Positions 48,962 through 57,310 of a stretch of 64,000 bases of DNA are shown here, one piece after another. This stretch comes from Muricomes intestini (GTDB lineage Bacteria; Bacillota; Clostridia; Lachnospirales; Lachnospiraceae). The stretch is taken from NCBI RefSeq assembly GCF_004346165.1, contig NZ_SLZZ01000011.1:1-64000 (forward strand). The letters run 5' to 3'. The notes under the pieces were generated by a model, which saw nothing but the letters and a program-made list of their open reading frames with translations, did not search any database and had not been told where the DNA came from. Position numbers and translations under genes: made by a program. Position 1 is the stretch's first letter. Each line of letters opens with the position of its first letter.

Positions 48962-50483
48962 ATTTAGAGACACAATAGACAACAGCGAACAGGATGTCTC
49001 CCTCTTAGGGGAGGCCCTCTCTATAGATGGCGAGTATATTGAAAACCATATCCCCGGATATCGCACGCTTGCTGTGAGTGGCCGGGAAAGCCTGGAATAT
49101 GACGTGACAGATGAAGACCGCCCCATTGGAATTGACGGAATGGAATATTACGGGAAAAGACAGCCTGACAGGACAATTACGGTGAAGTTTTCCCTGCAGG
49201 CGGATACAGCGGCTATTTTCATGGCTCGTTACCGACAACTGAAGAATTTCTGCCAGGGCGATAACCGGGAGCTGCGATTCGCAGATGAACCTAATGCGCA
49301 TTATGTTGGCACACTGGTTACAGTAGATGAACCAGAATCAGGGCAGTTATACGTGGTGGGAGAAATGTCATTTTACTGTGCTGATCCCTATCTGATATCG
49401 GATGTTCTGGATTCGGACACAGCAGCCACGGAAAGTGGAATACTGACAGCACATGTGGACAATGACAGCAGTGCGGCAGTGTATCCGATCTATCGCATTA
49501 AGCATGTTACGGAAAATGGATATCTTGGCATTGTACATCCGGGTGGTGCTTTTGAAATGGGTAACAGAGAGGAAGCTGACACGGAAACTTATCAGCAAAG
49601 CGAAGTTTTAACAAAAGGAATGTCCGATTATGTGCAGTATACCGGTGATAATCCAAAAAACACGGCAATCAAAAATAATGGAACACTAAATCTCGCAAGT
49701 GATGGATACTTAAGACTTGGCTCTGCAGGTTCTGGCTCGCATTGGCATGGCGGATGCAGAAAGTGGGACTTACCAGCCGATAGTAATGGAGAGGCCGGGG
49801 CAAAAAACTTTTATCTATGGTTCAGATTGCAATTTATGACGGGTTTGATTGCGCAGACAGGCCTTATACAAGTCATGCTGACAGACACAAGTAATAACAT
49901 TATAGCGGCTTTTGAGGTGCACAAAGACGATATGGTCGGTAACAAGGCCTATGCACAAGCTTGGGTTGGTGGCAATTCTTTAAGAGAAGCATTTAAGTGG
50001 GATTTTACTCCAACGATCTATGAAAAGCAAAATGGTTTTATCTATGCTAAAGGCTACGAGGATATTTTAAAAATAGGCAGTAAGATACGTTTTTTTTATT
50101 ATGGCAAATATTATGAAATCAGCGTGCCGGAACTGGCGAATGTAAAAGTAGCATCCGTACAGGTGTTTATCGGGCAATACGCCGCCAGGAACACATCTAA
50201 GCAGCTGGTTACAGTTATGGGCGTTGGAGAGCTTAGAGGGCGCAAGGACTATGTAAATAAATTAAAAGATATCCCGAACCGCTATGCTGCTGGGAGCGAG
50301 ATTGTAGTGGACACAGAATCCGACTCTATTTTAGTAAGCGGTTTGCCGGCGAACGATGAAAAAGTAGACGGGGCTGAATTTCCCTCATTACCTGTTGGCA
50401 AAACAGATATAGAATTTTACACGTCTTCTTGGTGCGAGAGTCCGCCGGAAGTAACCGTGGAATACAGAAAGAGGTGGTTATAG
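48954..50483 (+). CDS. Distal tail protein (Dit)
   Basis: 509 residues. N-terminal sipho_tail region with FRDTIDNSEQDVSLLGEALS, GIDGMEYYGKRQPDRTITVK and a CADPY strand; this forms the hub hexamer. After about residue 150 there is a long extra insertion (to about 430) that looks like a carbohydrate-binding beta-sandwich (GSHWHGGCRKWDLP, FYLWFRLQFMTGL), as in evolved Dit proteins, followed by the conserved C-terminal GRKDYVNKLKDIPNRYAAGS. The insertion may help to bind the host surface. Confidence 0.85.
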   Translation: MYEFRDTIDNSEQDVSLLGEALSIDGEYIENHIPGYRTLAVSGRESLEYDVTDEDRPIGIDGMEYYGKRQPDRTITVKFSLQADTAAIFMARYRQLKNFCQGDNRELRFADEPNAHYVGTLVTVDEPESGQLYVVGEMSFYCADPYLISDVLDSDTAATESGILTAHVDNDSSAAVYPIYRIKHVTENGYLGIVHPGGAFEMGNREEADTETYQQSEVLTKGMSDYVQYTGDNPKNTAIKNNGTLNLASDGYLRLGSAGSGSHWHGGCRKWDLPADSNGEAGAKNFYLWFRLQFMTGLIAQTGLIQVMLTDTSNNIIAAFEVHKDDMVGNKAYAQAWVGGNSLREAFKWDFTPTIYEKQNGFIYAKGYEDILKIGSKIRFFYYGKYYEISVPELANVKVASVQVFIGQYAARNTSKQLVTVMGVGELRGRKDYVNKLKDIPNRYAAGSEIVVDTESDSILVSGLPANDEKVDGAEFPSLPVGKTDIEFYTSSWCESPPEVTVEYRKRWL

Positions 50484-52804
50484 TGCTGATAAGCGTACAT
50501 GACAAGAATTTAAGGCGGGTTACATATTTGGATAATGAAAAGCTGAAGACAATGCATTATTTTGATGATACGTGGCACCGATACTTGACGGAAGCCACTT
50601 CAACATTTGATTTTTCGGTGCCGAAAACAGGAAATACAGATATAGAATTTCTTACAGAAAAGGGATATGTTTCTTTCCACTATGAGGGTAAAAGTTATCT
50701 TTTCAATATAATGAAAGTTGAAGAAACTGAAAAGAAACTGACTTGTTACTGTGAGAACTTAAACTTGGAACTCTTGAATGAGACCAGTCTGGAATATAAA
50801 GCGCCGGGGGCAAGGACATTTGCACAGTATATTAATCTTTTGGGGTTGCAGTACGCACAACTGGAAATCGGAATCAATGAGGTGTCTGATCTGTCCCGAT
50901 CATTGGAATGGACGGGGCAGGACACAAAGCTTGCCAGGCTCTTATCGCTGGTAAACAAATTTGATGCAGAATGCGAGTTTGTAACACATTTGAACAAAGA
51001 CGGAACCTTAGACAAAATTGTATTAAATGTCTACCGCAAACATGACGATAGCCACCAGGGCGTTGGGACAAGGCGAAAAGATGTTACTCTGTACTATGGT
51101 AAGGAAATTAAGGAAATCCGCAGAACGATTGATAAGACAGGACTCTATACTGCAATCAAGCCGATAGGGACTGACGGGCTGACAATTAAGGACTTGGATA
51201 AGACAGAAAATGATGATAACGGAGTTGCTATGTTTCGGAGTGCCAAGGGAGATACGCACATCCTCTGCCCGCCAATGCGAGATGAGTACCCGTCACAGGT
51301 GGTTGACCCGACAGGAGACAGGTACATCAATCTTGATTGGACGTATGAGACAAAAAATGTAAATACATTATACGGCCAGGCATTGGCAAAGTTGAAATCC
51401 GTCTATATGCCAGCGATAACTTACGAGGTGGACGGTTTTATAAAACTGGAAATCGGGGATACCATCAAGATGCATGATGCCGGATTTACTCCTCTGCTGC
51501 TGTTGGAAGCGAGAGTGAGCGAACAGGAAATTAGCTTTTCTAAGCCGGACAGAAACAAGACCATATTTTCAAACTTCCGGGCACTGGAAAACAAGCTGTC
51601 AGCTGATATACAGAGCAGGTTGGAAGCTCTTATACAGGATGCAATACCATATACGGCAGACATTATTACAACGAATGGACTTGTCTTTAAAAATGGAGAA
51701 GGTTCCACGACATTAACTGCCAGGGTGTCCAGAGGAAATACCATTTTAACAAGCTTATTTGTGCAGTGGTATAAAGACGGAACGCCATTATCTGAAGAAA
51801 ATAGCATTACTGTAAGTGCCTCGGATGTGGACGAAAAAGCAGTATATCGTTTCGAGGTTTTAGACGCTGGCGGAGAGATAATGTGTTTTGCAGAAGTAAC
51901 TATTGTGGATGTGTCTGACGGAGAACCGGGTGCACCAGGCATAAGTCCTGTTGTGACTGTAAATGAAGACACCTCTCTGACAATTGAGGATGCGGAAGGA
52001 GCAAAGACAACGCCACCTCTTAAGGGAAATGACGGGGCAAAAGGCGAGCCTACCGGGATAACGGTATCTGATACAGAGCCGACTACAAAATATATGGGGA
52101 TGCTATGGAAGCATACAGGGACTGTCTCTGGGCTTGTGAAAAATGCCACTTATAGATGGACTGGAACCGCATGGGAACTATATATGTTTATAGCCAAAAA
52201 CCTGCAGGTGGATAATCTGGCGGCCATATCCGCAAACCTTGGAACAATTACTGCCGGAACGATAAATGGCGTTGAAATTAATAGCAGTGAGTTCAACAGT
52301 GATTTTATAGTTGGCGTGTCCACACATACCCGTTATAACGGACGGATGACTCTTACCTCCGGGCGTATATATATAATTTACGATATAGAACGAAATATCG
52401 GCGCAACGGATTGGACGAGGACGGGCAGCGGACAAGTCGAGTATGATTACTCTGGCATGTCTGCCGTAGAAAGAGATGCCGACGGATACATAACCTCAAA
52501 TTATAGTTTAAGCCCGTATAAAGTAAACACCGATATAGCTGCCATATCGGATAAACTTGGCTCTTTATTTACAAAAGTAGTTGCAAGCGGAAGAGTGACT
52601 GTTACATCTACTGGTGCCACATGGCTTGCCATAGCGGATGTGCCAAACTACAGTTCATCCAATAAATATTTTGTATTGGCCAATTGCCTTACAGAGGCTA
52701 TCATCCCATATGTGCGAAGAAAAGATGGAAAAATAACCGCTTATGGCCCAACCATAAGATCTGGCTCAAGCTACACCGTAGATTATGTTGTAATCCAGCG
52801 GTAG
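50483..52804 (+). CDS. Tail-associated lysin/fibre-base protein (Tal)
   Basis: 773 residues. The N-terminal 380 residues match Prophage_tail/Tal proteins (hub cap): EKGYVSFHYEGKSYLFNIMK, LEWTGQDTKLARLLSLVNKF, IKEIRRTIDKTGLYTAIKPI. A beta-rich part follows with a collagen-like DGEPGAPGIS (about 480) and a C-terminal adhesin-like region. GTG at 50483 behind AAAGAGGTGG is the best start; it overlaps the Dit stop. No separate receptor-binding gene follows, so the C-terminal part probably performs host recognition together with the large Dit. Confidence 0.83.
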   Translation: MLISVHDKNLRRVTYLDNEKLKTMHYFDDTWHRYLTEATSTFDFSVPKTGNTDIEFLTEKGYVSFHYEGKSYLFNIMKVEETEKKLTCYCENLNLELLNETSLEYKAPGARTFAQYINLLGLQYAQLEIGINEVSDLSRSLEWTGQDTKLARLLSLVNKFDAECEFVTHLNKDGTLDKIVLNVYRKHDDSHQGVGTRRKDVTLYYGKEIKEIRRTIDKTGLYTAIKPIGTDGLTIKDLDKTENDDNGVAMFRSAKGDTHILCPPMRDEYPSQVVDPTGDRYINLDWTYETKNVNTLYGQALAKLKSVYMPAITYEVDGFIKLEIGDTIKMHDAGFTPLLLLEARVSEQEISFSKPDRNKTIFSNFRALENKLSADIQSRLEALIQDAIPYTADIITTNGLVFKNGEGSTTLTARVSRGNTILTSLFVQWYKDGTPLSEENSITVSASDVDEKAVYRFEVLDAGGEIMCFAEVTIVDVSDGEPGAPGISPVVTVNEDTSLTIEDAEGAKTTPPLKGNDGAKGEPTGITVSDTEPTTKYMGMLWKHTGTVSGLVKNATYRWTGTAWELYMFIAKNLQVDNLAAISANLGTITAGTINGVEINSSEFNSDFIVGVSTHTRYNGRMTLTSGRIYIIYDIERNIGATDWTRTGSGQVEYDYSGMSAVERDADGYITSNYSLSPYKVNTDIAAISDKLGSLFTKVVASGRVTVTSTGATWLAIADVPNYSSSNKYFVLANCLTEAIIPYVRRKDGKITAYGPTIRSGSSYTVDYVVIQR

Positions 52805-52827
52805 GAGGATATATGGATATCAGAGGC

Positions 52828-52848
52828 AGACCGTAAAGGTCTTATTTT
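52828..52848 (+). terminator. Weak terminator after Tal
   Basis: AGACC pairs with GGTCT around GTAAA, then TATTTTT. A 7-codon frame with AGGAGG (MDIRGRP) precedes it and may be the vestige of an XkdX-like gene. Confidence 0.5.
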
Positions 52849-52883
52849 TATGGATTTGAAATAAATATGGAAAAGGAGAGATT

Positions 52884-53105
52884 ATGGACCCACAAATTGT
52901 AGTTGCATTAATTTCATTGGCGGGGAGTGCACTGGGGACATTTGCCGGCATAGCTGTAAGTTCTAAGCTTACGAACTATCGTTTGGAGCAATTGGAGGGG
53001 GAAGTGAGGATGCACAACAATTTTGCCCGCAAGATGCCGGTGATTGAAGAGCAGATCAAGGTAGTAAATCATAGGATTCAGGATTTAGAAGAAAAGGAGA
53101 AATAG
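52884..53105 (+). CDS. XhlA-like lysis accessory protein
   Basis: 73 residues: one N-terminal hydrophobic helix (about 4-26), then a coiled coil with heptads to the end (QLEGEVRMHNNFARKMPVIE). This is like haemolysin XhlA, which acts with a holin, though XhlA has its membrane helix at the other end. AAAAGGAGAG precedes the ATG; the holin follows after three bases. Confidence 0.65.
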   Translation: MDPQIVVALISLAGSALGTFAGIAVSSKLTNYRLEQLEGEVRMHNNFARKMPVIEEQIKVVNHRIQDLEEKEK

Positions 53106-53108
53106 CTT

Positions 53109-53393
53109 ATGGATTTATCATTTTTAACGAACTACATTAACCCGTTAATTTTGGGTATTTGCCTCATGGTAGGCTATGTAATCAAAACCGCTGTCCCCAA
53201 GCTGCCTAACCGGTACATACCTCTGTCAGCCTTGATTTTGGGGACGGTAATCGCTATAGTAATGAATTATCATGGAATCAACGCAGAAGTGATCCTGGGT
53301 GGCATGATAAGTGGCTTGGCAAGTACAGGGTTGTATGAGATGCTGAGGAATTTATTAGATAAAGACGGCAAAAAGGATACAGAGGGCGAGTAA
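53109..53393 (+). CDS. Phage holin
   Basis: 94 residues with three hydrophobic segments (about 12-29, 39-55, 63-79) and a charged C-terminus DKDGKKDTEGE. It forms the membrane hole that releases or activates the amidase. Position directly before the amidase supports the call; the exact holin family is uncertain. Confidence 0.82.
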   Translation: MDLSFLTNYINPLILGICLMVGYVIKTAVPKLPNRYIPLSALILGTVIAIVMNYHGINAEVILGGMISGLASTGLYEMLRNLLDKDGKKDTEGE

Positions 53394-53408
53394 TCGCTCT
53401 CTTTTTTT
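53381..53408 (+). terminator. Terminator-like hairpin between holin and amidase
   Basis: AGAGGGCGA pairs with TCGCTCTCT around GTAA, then a T-run; the stem includes the holin stop region. It may lower amidase expression relative to holin. Confidence 0.65.
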
Positions 53409-53420
53409 GGAGGTAAAAAC

Positions 53421-54377
53421 ATGCTTAAGAAGGAAGTAGCCGTACAGTTGATGCGGCATTTAGTAGAACATGATTGGCATGGTTATAGTCAAGTCTCACG
53501 ATGGGGAGATGGAGAAGGTACCTGCGATATCAGCATCGGCGGAAAAGTGTACAAGCTAGAGCAAGGAGACCGTGATTGCTCCTCTGCCGTGATATCCGCA
53601 TACCAGGCGGCAGGAATCAACTGCGGAGGCGCAACTTATACAGGAAACATGCGTAAATGCATGACTGGAACGGGAAACTTCAAGTGGCATCCCATGTCTA
53701 GTGGATTTACGGCTCAAGCCGGCGATGTATATTTGAATGAAGCCGACCACACAGCTATGTGCTTGTCTGCTGTCCCAGATATGCTGATGCAGTTTTCAAT
53801 CAGTGAAACTGGTGGGATTGACGGAGCAGAGGGAGACCAGACTGGAGAAGAAAGTAATATACGGTCTTACTATAATTACCCGTGGGACGGCATCCTTGAG
53901 TGCGTCAATAAAGAGTCTGTTGGATCCTCAGCATCAGTCGTAGCAAAACCTAAGGTTTCTTCAAAAGTGGAAATGAGAGAACAAACCGGTGGAGACAACC
54001 AACGGTTCTATATCGAAGATGCTGGCAACGGCTGCGTTCGTCTGAGAAATAAAAGTTTGGGATTATATTTGGACATCCCTAATGGAAATGCCAAAAACGA
54101 TTCCGTGTTGCAACTATACAAGAAGAATAGTACGGATGCGCAGCTCTGGAGAGTGGTATATAAGGTACACGGACTGGCACAATATGCTTTACTTGAGCCT
54201 AAGCTGGCTCCGAGAAAATATGTAAGTGTAGAAGGCAACGGAATTAATGGAAAAACGAAAGTAAAACTGTGGGATGACCTAAAAAACAGTAAACAAAAGT
54301 TCTGGATCAAACAAGCTGACGACGGGGCTTATGTTTTCGTACATACGTACAGTCTGAAAGCGATTACCGCTGTATAA
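53421..54377 (+). CDS. Endolysin: Amidase_5/NlpC-P60-like amidase with beta-trefoil domain
   Basis: 318 residues without a signal peptide, so release needs the holin. N-terminal catalytic domain (about 1-155): QGDRDCSSAVISAYQAAG holds the active Cys and EADHTAMCLS the His, matching the Amidase_5 bacteriophage peptidoglycan hydrolases. After a Ser/Lys linker, residues about 185-318 have repeated QRFYIED, LYLDIPNGNAKND, AQLWRVV and QKFWIK motifs of a ricin-type beta-trefoil, probably a wall-binding domain. GGAGG precedes the ATG. Confidence 0.88.
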   Translation: MLKKEVAVQLMRHLVEHDWHGYSQVSRWGDGEGTCDISIGGKVYKLEQGDRDCSSAVISAYQAAGINCGGATYTGNMRKCMTGTGNFKWHPMSSGFTAQAGDVYLNEADHTAMCLSAVPDMLMQFSISETGGIDGAEGDQTGEESNIRSYYNYPWDGILECVNKESVGSSASVVAKPKVSSKVEMREQTGGDNQRFYIEDAGNGCVRLRNKSLGLYLDIPNGNAKNDSVLQLYKKNSTDAQLWRVVYKVHGLAQYALLEPKLAPRKYVSVEGNGINGKTKVKLWDDLKNSKQKFWIKQADDGAYVFVHTYSLKAITAV

Positions 54378-54383
54378 AAACAA

Positions 54384-54410
54384 GGCCCGGAGCTGTAATG
54401 GCCCCGGGCT
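54384..54410 (+). terminator. Hairpin at the end of the late operon
   Basis: GCCCGG pairs with CCGGGC, with extra G-C pairs inside; no strong T-run follows. It is the last structure before the arm sites. Confidence 0.55.
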
Positions 54411-54426
54411 GATATATTGTATCATT

Positions 54427-54504
54427 TTCGTGTTGTATTTGTGTGTATCTATTACCATTTTACCGACTTCTACGCTGGTTTTCGTGTTGCATGTCGTGTT
54501 GCAT
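54427..54504. promoter_or_regulatory. Integrase arm-type sites, right arm
   Basis: TTCGTGTTGTAT (54427-54438), TTCGTGTTGCAT (54481-54492) and GTCGTGTTGCAT (54493-54504): same 12-mer and orientation as the left pair in the integrase gene. The last two are head to tail. Confidence 0.75.
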
Positions 54505-54587
54505 AGCATTCTAAGATGCTATATTTTGTCTTGCAATATTAGAATAATTACAATATACCAGAATCCCACAAGCCCAGTAAATACGGG

Positions 54588-54653
54588 GGAAAATAAAAAA
54601 ACTGCAATCCGCAAGGATTACAGTAAACCTGCGGAAGAAGAGACTTGAACTCT
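54588..54653. repeat. attR core repeat
   Basis: 66-bp exact copy of attL, here continuous with the complete tRNA-Leu. The phage carries the tRNA 3' end and its terminator, so the gene stays intact after integration. Confidence 0.93.
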
Positions 54654-54713
54654 CACAGGATAAACTCCCACTAGAACCTGAATCTAGCGCGTCTGCCATT
54701 CCGCCACTTCCGC
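54630..54713 (-). tRNA. tRNA-Leu (anticodon CAG)
   Basis: 84 bases. Acceptor GCGGAAG pairs with CTTCCGC, discriminator A, no encoded CCA. The anticodon stem CTAGA/TCTAG holds TTCAGGT with anticodon CAG, reading CUG. A long variable arm follows (TGGGAGTTTATCCTG), typical of tRNA-Leu, and the T arm has GTTCAAGTC. The 3' 24 bases belong to the att repeat. It is read toward the prophage and ends in the terminator within attR. Confidence 0.95.
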
Positions 54714-54725
54714 TCGACACATGAT

Positions 54726-54755
54726 ATAATAGCATAGAACACCTGCCTTTGTAAA
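54726..54755 (-). promoter_or_regulatory. Promoter of tRNA-Leu
   Basis: On the minus strand TTTACA-18-TATTAT ends 12 bases before the mature tRNA. It lies right of attR, so it is host DNA and unaffected by integration. Confidence 0.65.
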
Positions 54756-54809
54756 CCCCTAATTTTATCTTCTTTGTAAAAAGAGGTTACTGTATTTTTC
54801 TATTTTATC

Positions 54810-54851
54810 TTGACAAAGGAGAACAATGTGATATATACTTTGATAATCAAA
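54810..54851 (+). promoter_or_regulatory. Fatty-acid operon promoter with FabT-like box
   Basis: TTGACA-18-TATACT (54810-54839). The palindrome TTTGATAATCAAA (54839-54851) lies at the expected transcription start and matches the core of FabT boxes (TTTGATTATCAAA type) that repress fab operons in Gram-positive bacteria. No MarR-family fabT gene is in the window. Confidence 0.75.
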
Positions 54852-54890
54852 ATATTTTAAAACAAAGATATTTGGAGCTAAAATCAAAGA

Positions 54891-55015
54891 CCCCGCAGCA
54901 AGCTGACGGGGCATCAAACTTGCAGCGCAGCAAGCTGCGGGGTTTTTGACCCTCGCGGCAGTTGTCAAATAGAAATGCAGGAATTTCCGTTTGGCTCGTT
55001 GCTCGCAGGAATAAA
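54891..55015 (+). repeat. Dispersed intergenic repeat, right copy, with terminator
   Basis: CCCCGCAGC (54891-54899) pairs with GCTGCGGGG (54934-54942), followed by five T: a terminator-like hairpin in the fab leader. From 54927 on, GCAGCAAGCTG, CTCGCGGCAGT, CAAAT, an ATTTCCG block and TTGGCTCGTTGCTCGC with GGAATAAA match the left copy on the other strand. It ends 15 bases before fabH. Confidence 0.7.
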
Positions 55016-55030
55016 ACATGGAGACATAAT

Positions 55031-55993
55031 ATGGTTGGAAAGATATGTGGAACCGGTTCATATGTGCCGGCTCATTTTCTGGATAATGACGATTTAGCAA
55101 AGATTGTAGATACAAATGATGAATGGATCCGGGAACGGACAGGAGTTGTCAGAAGGCACGTAATAGAGGAGGAGACGGTAGTGTCCATGGCGGTGGCCGC
55201 CTCACGAAGAGCTCTGGAAAACAGCGGTATTGCCCCTGCAGAGTTGGATCTCATTCTGGTTTCTACTTTTAGTTCTGAGACAGTACTGCCCTGTGCTGCC
55301 TGTGAAGTACAGAGGGAAATCGGTGCAGTGAATGCTACCGCATTTGACTTGAATGCTGCCTGTACGGGATTCGTATTTGCCTACAATACTGCCCAGGCTT
55401 ATATTGCTTCCGGTATGTGCCAGACCGTACTGGTGATAGGCTCCGAGAGTTTATCTAACCTGCTCAACTGGAGAGACAGAAGTACCTGCATCCTTTTTGG
55501 CGACGGAGCCGGAGCCACAGTGCTTAAGTCGGAGGAGGGGGTTTTGTACCGGCCGGTGACTCACTCGGACGGAAACAGGGGGAATGCTCTTACCTGTATG
55601 AGCAGACACCGCAAAGACTGGCTTCCCGGGGAGGAGGATCTGGATTCCTATATGAAGATGGACGGCCGGGAAGTATTTAAGTTTGCGGTGAGACAGGTGC
55701 CGGAGGTAATCCTGGAGGTCTTGAAAGAGGCGGACATATCATTAAATGAGGTTAATTATTTTATCCTCCACCAGGCAAACAAAAGAATTATTGAAGGGGT
55801 GGCAAGACGGCTGGAACAGGATATTGACAAATTCCCCATGAATCTGGATGAATATGGGAACACATCTTCGGCCAGTATCCCCCTCTTATTGGATGAGATG
55901 AACCATAAGGGGATGTTGAAGACGGGGCAAAAGCTGGTAATAGCGGGCTTCGGCGGGGGGCTTTCCTGGGGAGCGGCCTGCCTTGAGTGGTAA
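55031..55993 (+). CDS. fabH: Beta-ketoacyl-ACP synthase III
   Basis: First condensation of type II fatty-acid synthesis (acetyl-CoA or a branched acyl-CoA with malonyl-ACP). 320 residues. Catalytic Cys in DLNAACTGF (about 112), His in ILHQANKR (about 247) and Asn in EYGNTSSAS (about 277). ATG at 55031 with GGAGACATAAT; upstream in-frame starts lie in the repeat. First gene of the operon, behind a FabT-like box. Confidence 0.95.
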   Translation: MVGKICGTGSYVPAHFLDNDDLAKIVDTNDEWIRERTGVVRRHVIEEETVVSMAVAASRRALENSGIAPAELDLILVSTFSSETVLPCAACEVQREIGAVNATAFDLNAACTGFVFAYNTAQAYIASGMCQTVLVIGSESLSNLLNWRDRSTCILFGDGAGATVLKSEEGVLYRPVTHSDGNRGNALTCMSRHRKDWLPGEEDLDSYMKMDGREVFKFAVRQVPEVILEVLKEADISLNEVNYFILHQANKRIIEGVARRLEQDIDKFPMNLDEYGNTSSASIPLLLDEMNHKGMLKTGQKLVIAGFGGGLSWGAACLEW

Positions 55994-56049
55994 GAAAAGT
56001 AAGTAATTCCCGGTTTTGCCGGATTACATAAAAAGTAACTGTTCAGAGC

Positions 56050-56083
56050 CAAACTTGAAAACCTGCGGTTTTCTTACTGTTTG
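56050..56083 (+). other. Nested hairpin between fabH and acpP
   Basis: CAAAC/GTTTG encloses GAAAACC-TGC-GGTTTTC. There is no T-run. The 131-base gap otherwise has only a CCGG-TTTTG-CCGG hairpin and the acpP site. It may process the message so that acpP is made in excess. Confidence 0.5.
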
Positions 56084-56124
56084 CTTTGAGCATTCACAAA
56101 AAATAAGAAGGGAAATTTAAAATT

Positions 56125-56349
56125 ATGTTAGAAAAAGTAAAAGAAATTGTAGCAGAGTCATTGGGAGCAGATATTGATACACTTACAGAGGCAACTTCGT
56201 TCAAAGAAGATCTGGCGGCAGATTCACTGGATTTGTTTGAAGTGGTTATGGCATTTGAGGAAGAATTTGGCGTGGAGATTCCCTCGGAAGATCTGGAGCA
56301 GATTGCTACGATCGGGGATGTTATAAAATATCTGGAAAGCCATAAATAA
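56125..56349 (+). CDS. acpP: Acyl carrier protein
   Basis: 74 residues, acidic four-helix protein. The Ser in ADSLDLFEVV (about 35) takes the phosphopantetheine arm. AGAAGGGA precedes the ATG. It carries all intermediates between the enzymes encoded downstream. Confidence 0.95.
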   Translation: MLEKVKEIVAESLGADIDTLTEATSFKEDLAADSLDLFEVVMAFEEEFGVEIPSEDLEQIATIGDVIKYLESHK

Positions 56350-56371
56350 TAGTAACAGAGAGGTTGTTCGT

Positions 56372-57310
56372 ATGAAGACAAAAGTAACCGAAATTTTAGA
56401 AATTGAATATCCAATTATCCAAGGTGGAATGGCATGGGTTGCTGAATATCATCTTGCAGCCGCCGTATCAGAAGCAGGCGGGCTTGGGCTGATAGGAGCA
56501 GCGAGTGCCCCTGCCGATTGGGTACGTGAACAGATCAGGTCAGCGAAAAAGCTGACAGGGAAACCCTTTGGCGTAAACATTATGCTGATGAGTCCTTATG
56601 CAGATGAGGTTGCAAAAATTATAGTTGAGGAAGACGTAAAGGTGGTAACTACCGGTGCGGGTTCTCCGGAAAAATATATGAAGCTGTGGAAAGAAGCAGG
56701 AGTGAAAGTGATTCCAGTTGTTGCTTCTGTGGCACTTGCAAAACGCATGGAGCGCTGCGGTGCGGATGCCCTTGTGGCGGAAGGCGCAGAGGCCGGGGGA
56801 CATATTGGTGAGAACACAACCTTATGTTTGGTACCCCAGATTGTGGATGCGGTAAATGTTCCGGTTATAGCGGCAGGAGGCATTGCCGACGGCAGAGGAA
56901 TTGCAGCGGCCTTTATGCTTGGCGCGCAGGCTGTACAGATGGGAACTCATTTTGTGGTTACGAAAGAATCTATGGTTCATGAAAATTATAAGCAGTGTAT
57001 TCTGAAAGCGAGAGATATCGACTCTCGAGTGACTGGTCGTTCCACAGGACACCCGGTGCGTGCACTGCGCAATCAGATGACAAAAATCTATCTTCAGAAA
57101 GAACAGGAGGGCGTCGGCTTTGAGGAGCTGGAGCTTCTGACACTGGGAGGACTGCGGAAAGCCGTTGTAGAGGGTGACGTTGTAAATGGCAGCGTGATGG
57201 CAGGGCAGATAGCCGGAATGGTGAAGGAAGAATTAACCTGTCAGGATTTGATTCAGAAGCTGGTAAGTGAAACGGACAGTCTGATTGGAGGAAAAGGATT
57301 CTATGAGTAA
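56372..57310 (+). CDS. fabK: Enoyl-ACP reductase II (FMN)
   Basis: Last reduction of each elongation cycle; FMN-dependent and unrelated to FabI, so triclosan-insensitive in the known family. 312 residues with IIQGGMAWVAEYHLAAAVSE, the VAEGAEAGGHIG motif (His about 144) and AAGGIADGRGIAAAFMLGAQ, all of the nitronate monooxygenase/FabK barrel. AGAGAGG precedes the start. It overlaps fabD by eight bases. Confidence 0.94.
   Translation: MKTKVTEILEIEYPIIQGGMAWVAEYHLAAAVSEAGGLGLIGAASAPADWVREQIRSAKKLTGKPFGVNIMLMSPYADEVAKIIVEEDVKVVTTGAGSPEKYMKLWKEAGVKVIPVVASVALAKRMERCGADALVAEGAEAGGHIGENTTLCLVPQIVDAVNVPVIAAGGIADGRGIAAAFMLGAQAVQMGTHFVVTKESMVHENYKQCILKARDIDSRVTGRSTGHPVRALRNQMTKIYLQKEQEGVGFEELELLTLGGLRKAVVEGDVVNGSVMAGQIAGMVKEELTCQDLIQKLVSETDSLIGGKGFYE

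Larger units (their letters stand above)
15256..54653. mobile_element. Complete siphophage prophage in tRNA-Leu
   Basis: Bounded by a perfect 66-bp direct repeat covering the tRNA-Leu 3' end and its terminator. Contents are modular: integrase, lysogeny genes on the minus strand, replication, regulation, SPP1-like packaging and head, siphovirus tail, and lysis. Integrase arm-type repeats occur inside both ends. All essential structural modules are present without visible disruption, so the prophage may be inducible; excision was not tested. No clear excisionase gene is recognised; one of the small HTH proteins near 21220 could serve. Confidence 0.95.

Noticed and set aside
52813-52836. Seven-codon gene after Tal
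   Set aside because: Good ribosome site, but MDIRGRP is too short to call and overlaps a terminator-like hairpin; mentioned only as a possible vestige.
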